Shown: positions 25,538 to 25,986 of the stretch, piece after piece
Numbering within the stretch: the first letter of the stretch is position 1
Layout of the letters: every line of letters begins with the position of its first letter
Origin: DASXRU01 sp039933315
Lineage (GTDB): Bacteria > Acidobacteriota > Blastocatellia > Pyrinomonadales > Pyrinomonadaceae
DNA length: 25,986 bases
Direction: 5' to 3'
Assembly (NCBI GenBank): GCA_039933315.1
Contig: JBDTOI010000046.1
Span: forward strand, 1 to 25,986
Translations under genes and position numbers: made by a program
The notes under the pieces: generated by a model
Databases searched by the model: none
Told to the model about the DNA's origin: nothing
Seen by the model: the letters and a program-made list of their open reading frames with translations, nothing else

Positions 25538-25897
25538 TCAATCCGGCGACAGTATCTGCGCGAGGTCGGCGCTGAAGGCTGAGCGCGGCATGATCTGGTC
25601 AAAGCCTGCACTCTGGGCTTGATCGCGCAGTTCTGTTTCAACGTGCGAATAAAAGCCGAGTAGCGGCACGGTGCTCAGTTCTGCATCCGATTTCAGACGA
25701 CGGGCTAACTCCAACGGATCGAGTTTCTCCGTGTGGAGATCGACAATGATGAGGGCCGGACGCGACTCACCGGCGACTGAAAACAAAGTATCGACGTTTC
25801 GCACAAAGCGCATCGTCACATTCAGACTCTCCGCAGTGGCGCGAATCTTTGACATGAAAAACATGTCATCCACCGCAGCTATTATGGTGTGGCTCAT
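25538..25897 (-). CDS. Stand-alone response-regulator receiver domain, atypical (119 aa)
   Basis: Start chosen at ATG 25897 (MSHTIIAAVDD). The longer GTG frame to 25960 would translate a palindromic repeat and adds no recognisable domain. The protein is a single CheY-like receiver: acidic pair D10-D11, phosphoacceptor D53 (LIIVDLH), and Ser84 at the usual Thr/Ser position (GFYSH). The normally conserved Lys-Pro near the end is replaced by Pro-Arg (IMPRSAF, 104-105). No output domain is present, so it would act through protein contacts or phosphotransfer. The altered Lys position may weaken or change phosphorylation-induced switching. No histidine kinase is in the window. Its link to the cytochrome genes is only positional. 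Confidence 0.85.
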   Translation of the reverse strand: MSHTIIAAVDDMFFMSKIRATAESLNVTMRFVRNVDTLFSVAGESRPALIIVDLHTEKLDPLELARRLKSDAELSTVPLLGFYSHVETELRDQAQSAGFDQIMPRSAFSADLAQILSPD

Positions 25898-25935
25898 GAT
25901 GCTTTGATGCCCTGCGGCTCTGCCGCCGCACCGTG

Positions 25936-25956
25936 CGGAAAGGCTCCGCCTTTCCG
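25936..25956. repeat. Hairpin upstream of the receiver-domain gene
   Basis: A perfect 9-bp stem (cggaaaggc/gcctttccg) with a three-base loop. An outer cgtg/cacg pair can extend it, and a second GC-rich inverted pair lies at about 25914-25931. It sits in the putative leader of the receiver gene or at the 3' end of a gene beyond the window. There is no U-tract on either strand. The remaining bases to the window end hold nothing recognisable. Confidence 0.55.
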
Positions 25957-25986
25957 TCACGATTGATTAATACTATGGAGAGGCTA

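Noticed and set aside
25898..25960. N-terminal extension of the receiver protein to a GTG at 25960
   Set aside because: The extension would encode a palindromic repeat and precedes an ATG that begins the receiver fold exactly.

Overview
The window looks like a chromosomal segment from a GC-rich Gram-negative bacterium. It is most likely an acidobacterium of the Blastocatellia/Pyrinomonadaceae kind. That assignment is inference. It rests on an Oar-like TonB-dependent receptor with an N-terminal carboxypeptidase-regulatory domain, very large FG-GAP / beta-helix / Calx-beta / DUF4214 surface proteins, long CXXCH-rich cytochromes, and intergenic gaps full of short palindromic repeats. All seven genes I can support lie on the minus strand. 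The long plus-strand open frames are antisense shadows of them.

In transcription order (right to left) the right half holds a small receiver-domain protein (25538-25897), a plugless outer-membrane beta-barrel with a carboxypeptidase-regulatory domain (23114-25282), a secreted decaheme cytochrome with a C-terminal LVIVD-type propeller and a membrane tail (18908-22960), and an FHA-TM-heptaheme fusion (17266-18681). The last three genes together suggest an envelope-spanning electron-transfer module: barrel in the outer membrane, 10-heme protein in the periplasm or at the surface, and 7-heme protein anchored in the inner membrane with a cytoplasmic phosphopeptide-binding-type domain. That is the most interesting system in the window. 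The assembly and any extracellular electron transfer are inferred, not shown.

The middle holds a 1255-residue Oar-like TonB-dependent receptor (13180-16947). The left half holds two tandem paralogous giant exported proteins. One is complete (1729 aa, 7677-12866) and ends in DUF4214. The other (at least 2459 aa, 1-7377) runs off the left edge. The two share the same domain order (FG-GAP repeats, P-domain-like module, parallel beta-helix, Ig-like segment, Calx-beta). The left copy has expanded Calx-beta from one to at least ten modules, partly by duplicating a four-module block of 1356 bp.

Every intergenic gap carries a repeat of some kind: a heptanucleotide array in inverted orientation (7519-7680), three copies of a 31-bp palindromic element placed directly after stop codons, a run of seven hairpins (16992-17228), a 148-bp MITE-like element with perfect 35-bp terminal inverted repeats (18745-18892), and two TTCGTG-rich palindromes flanking the barrel gene. 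I saw no rRNA, tRNA, CRISPR array, transposase or integrase gene.
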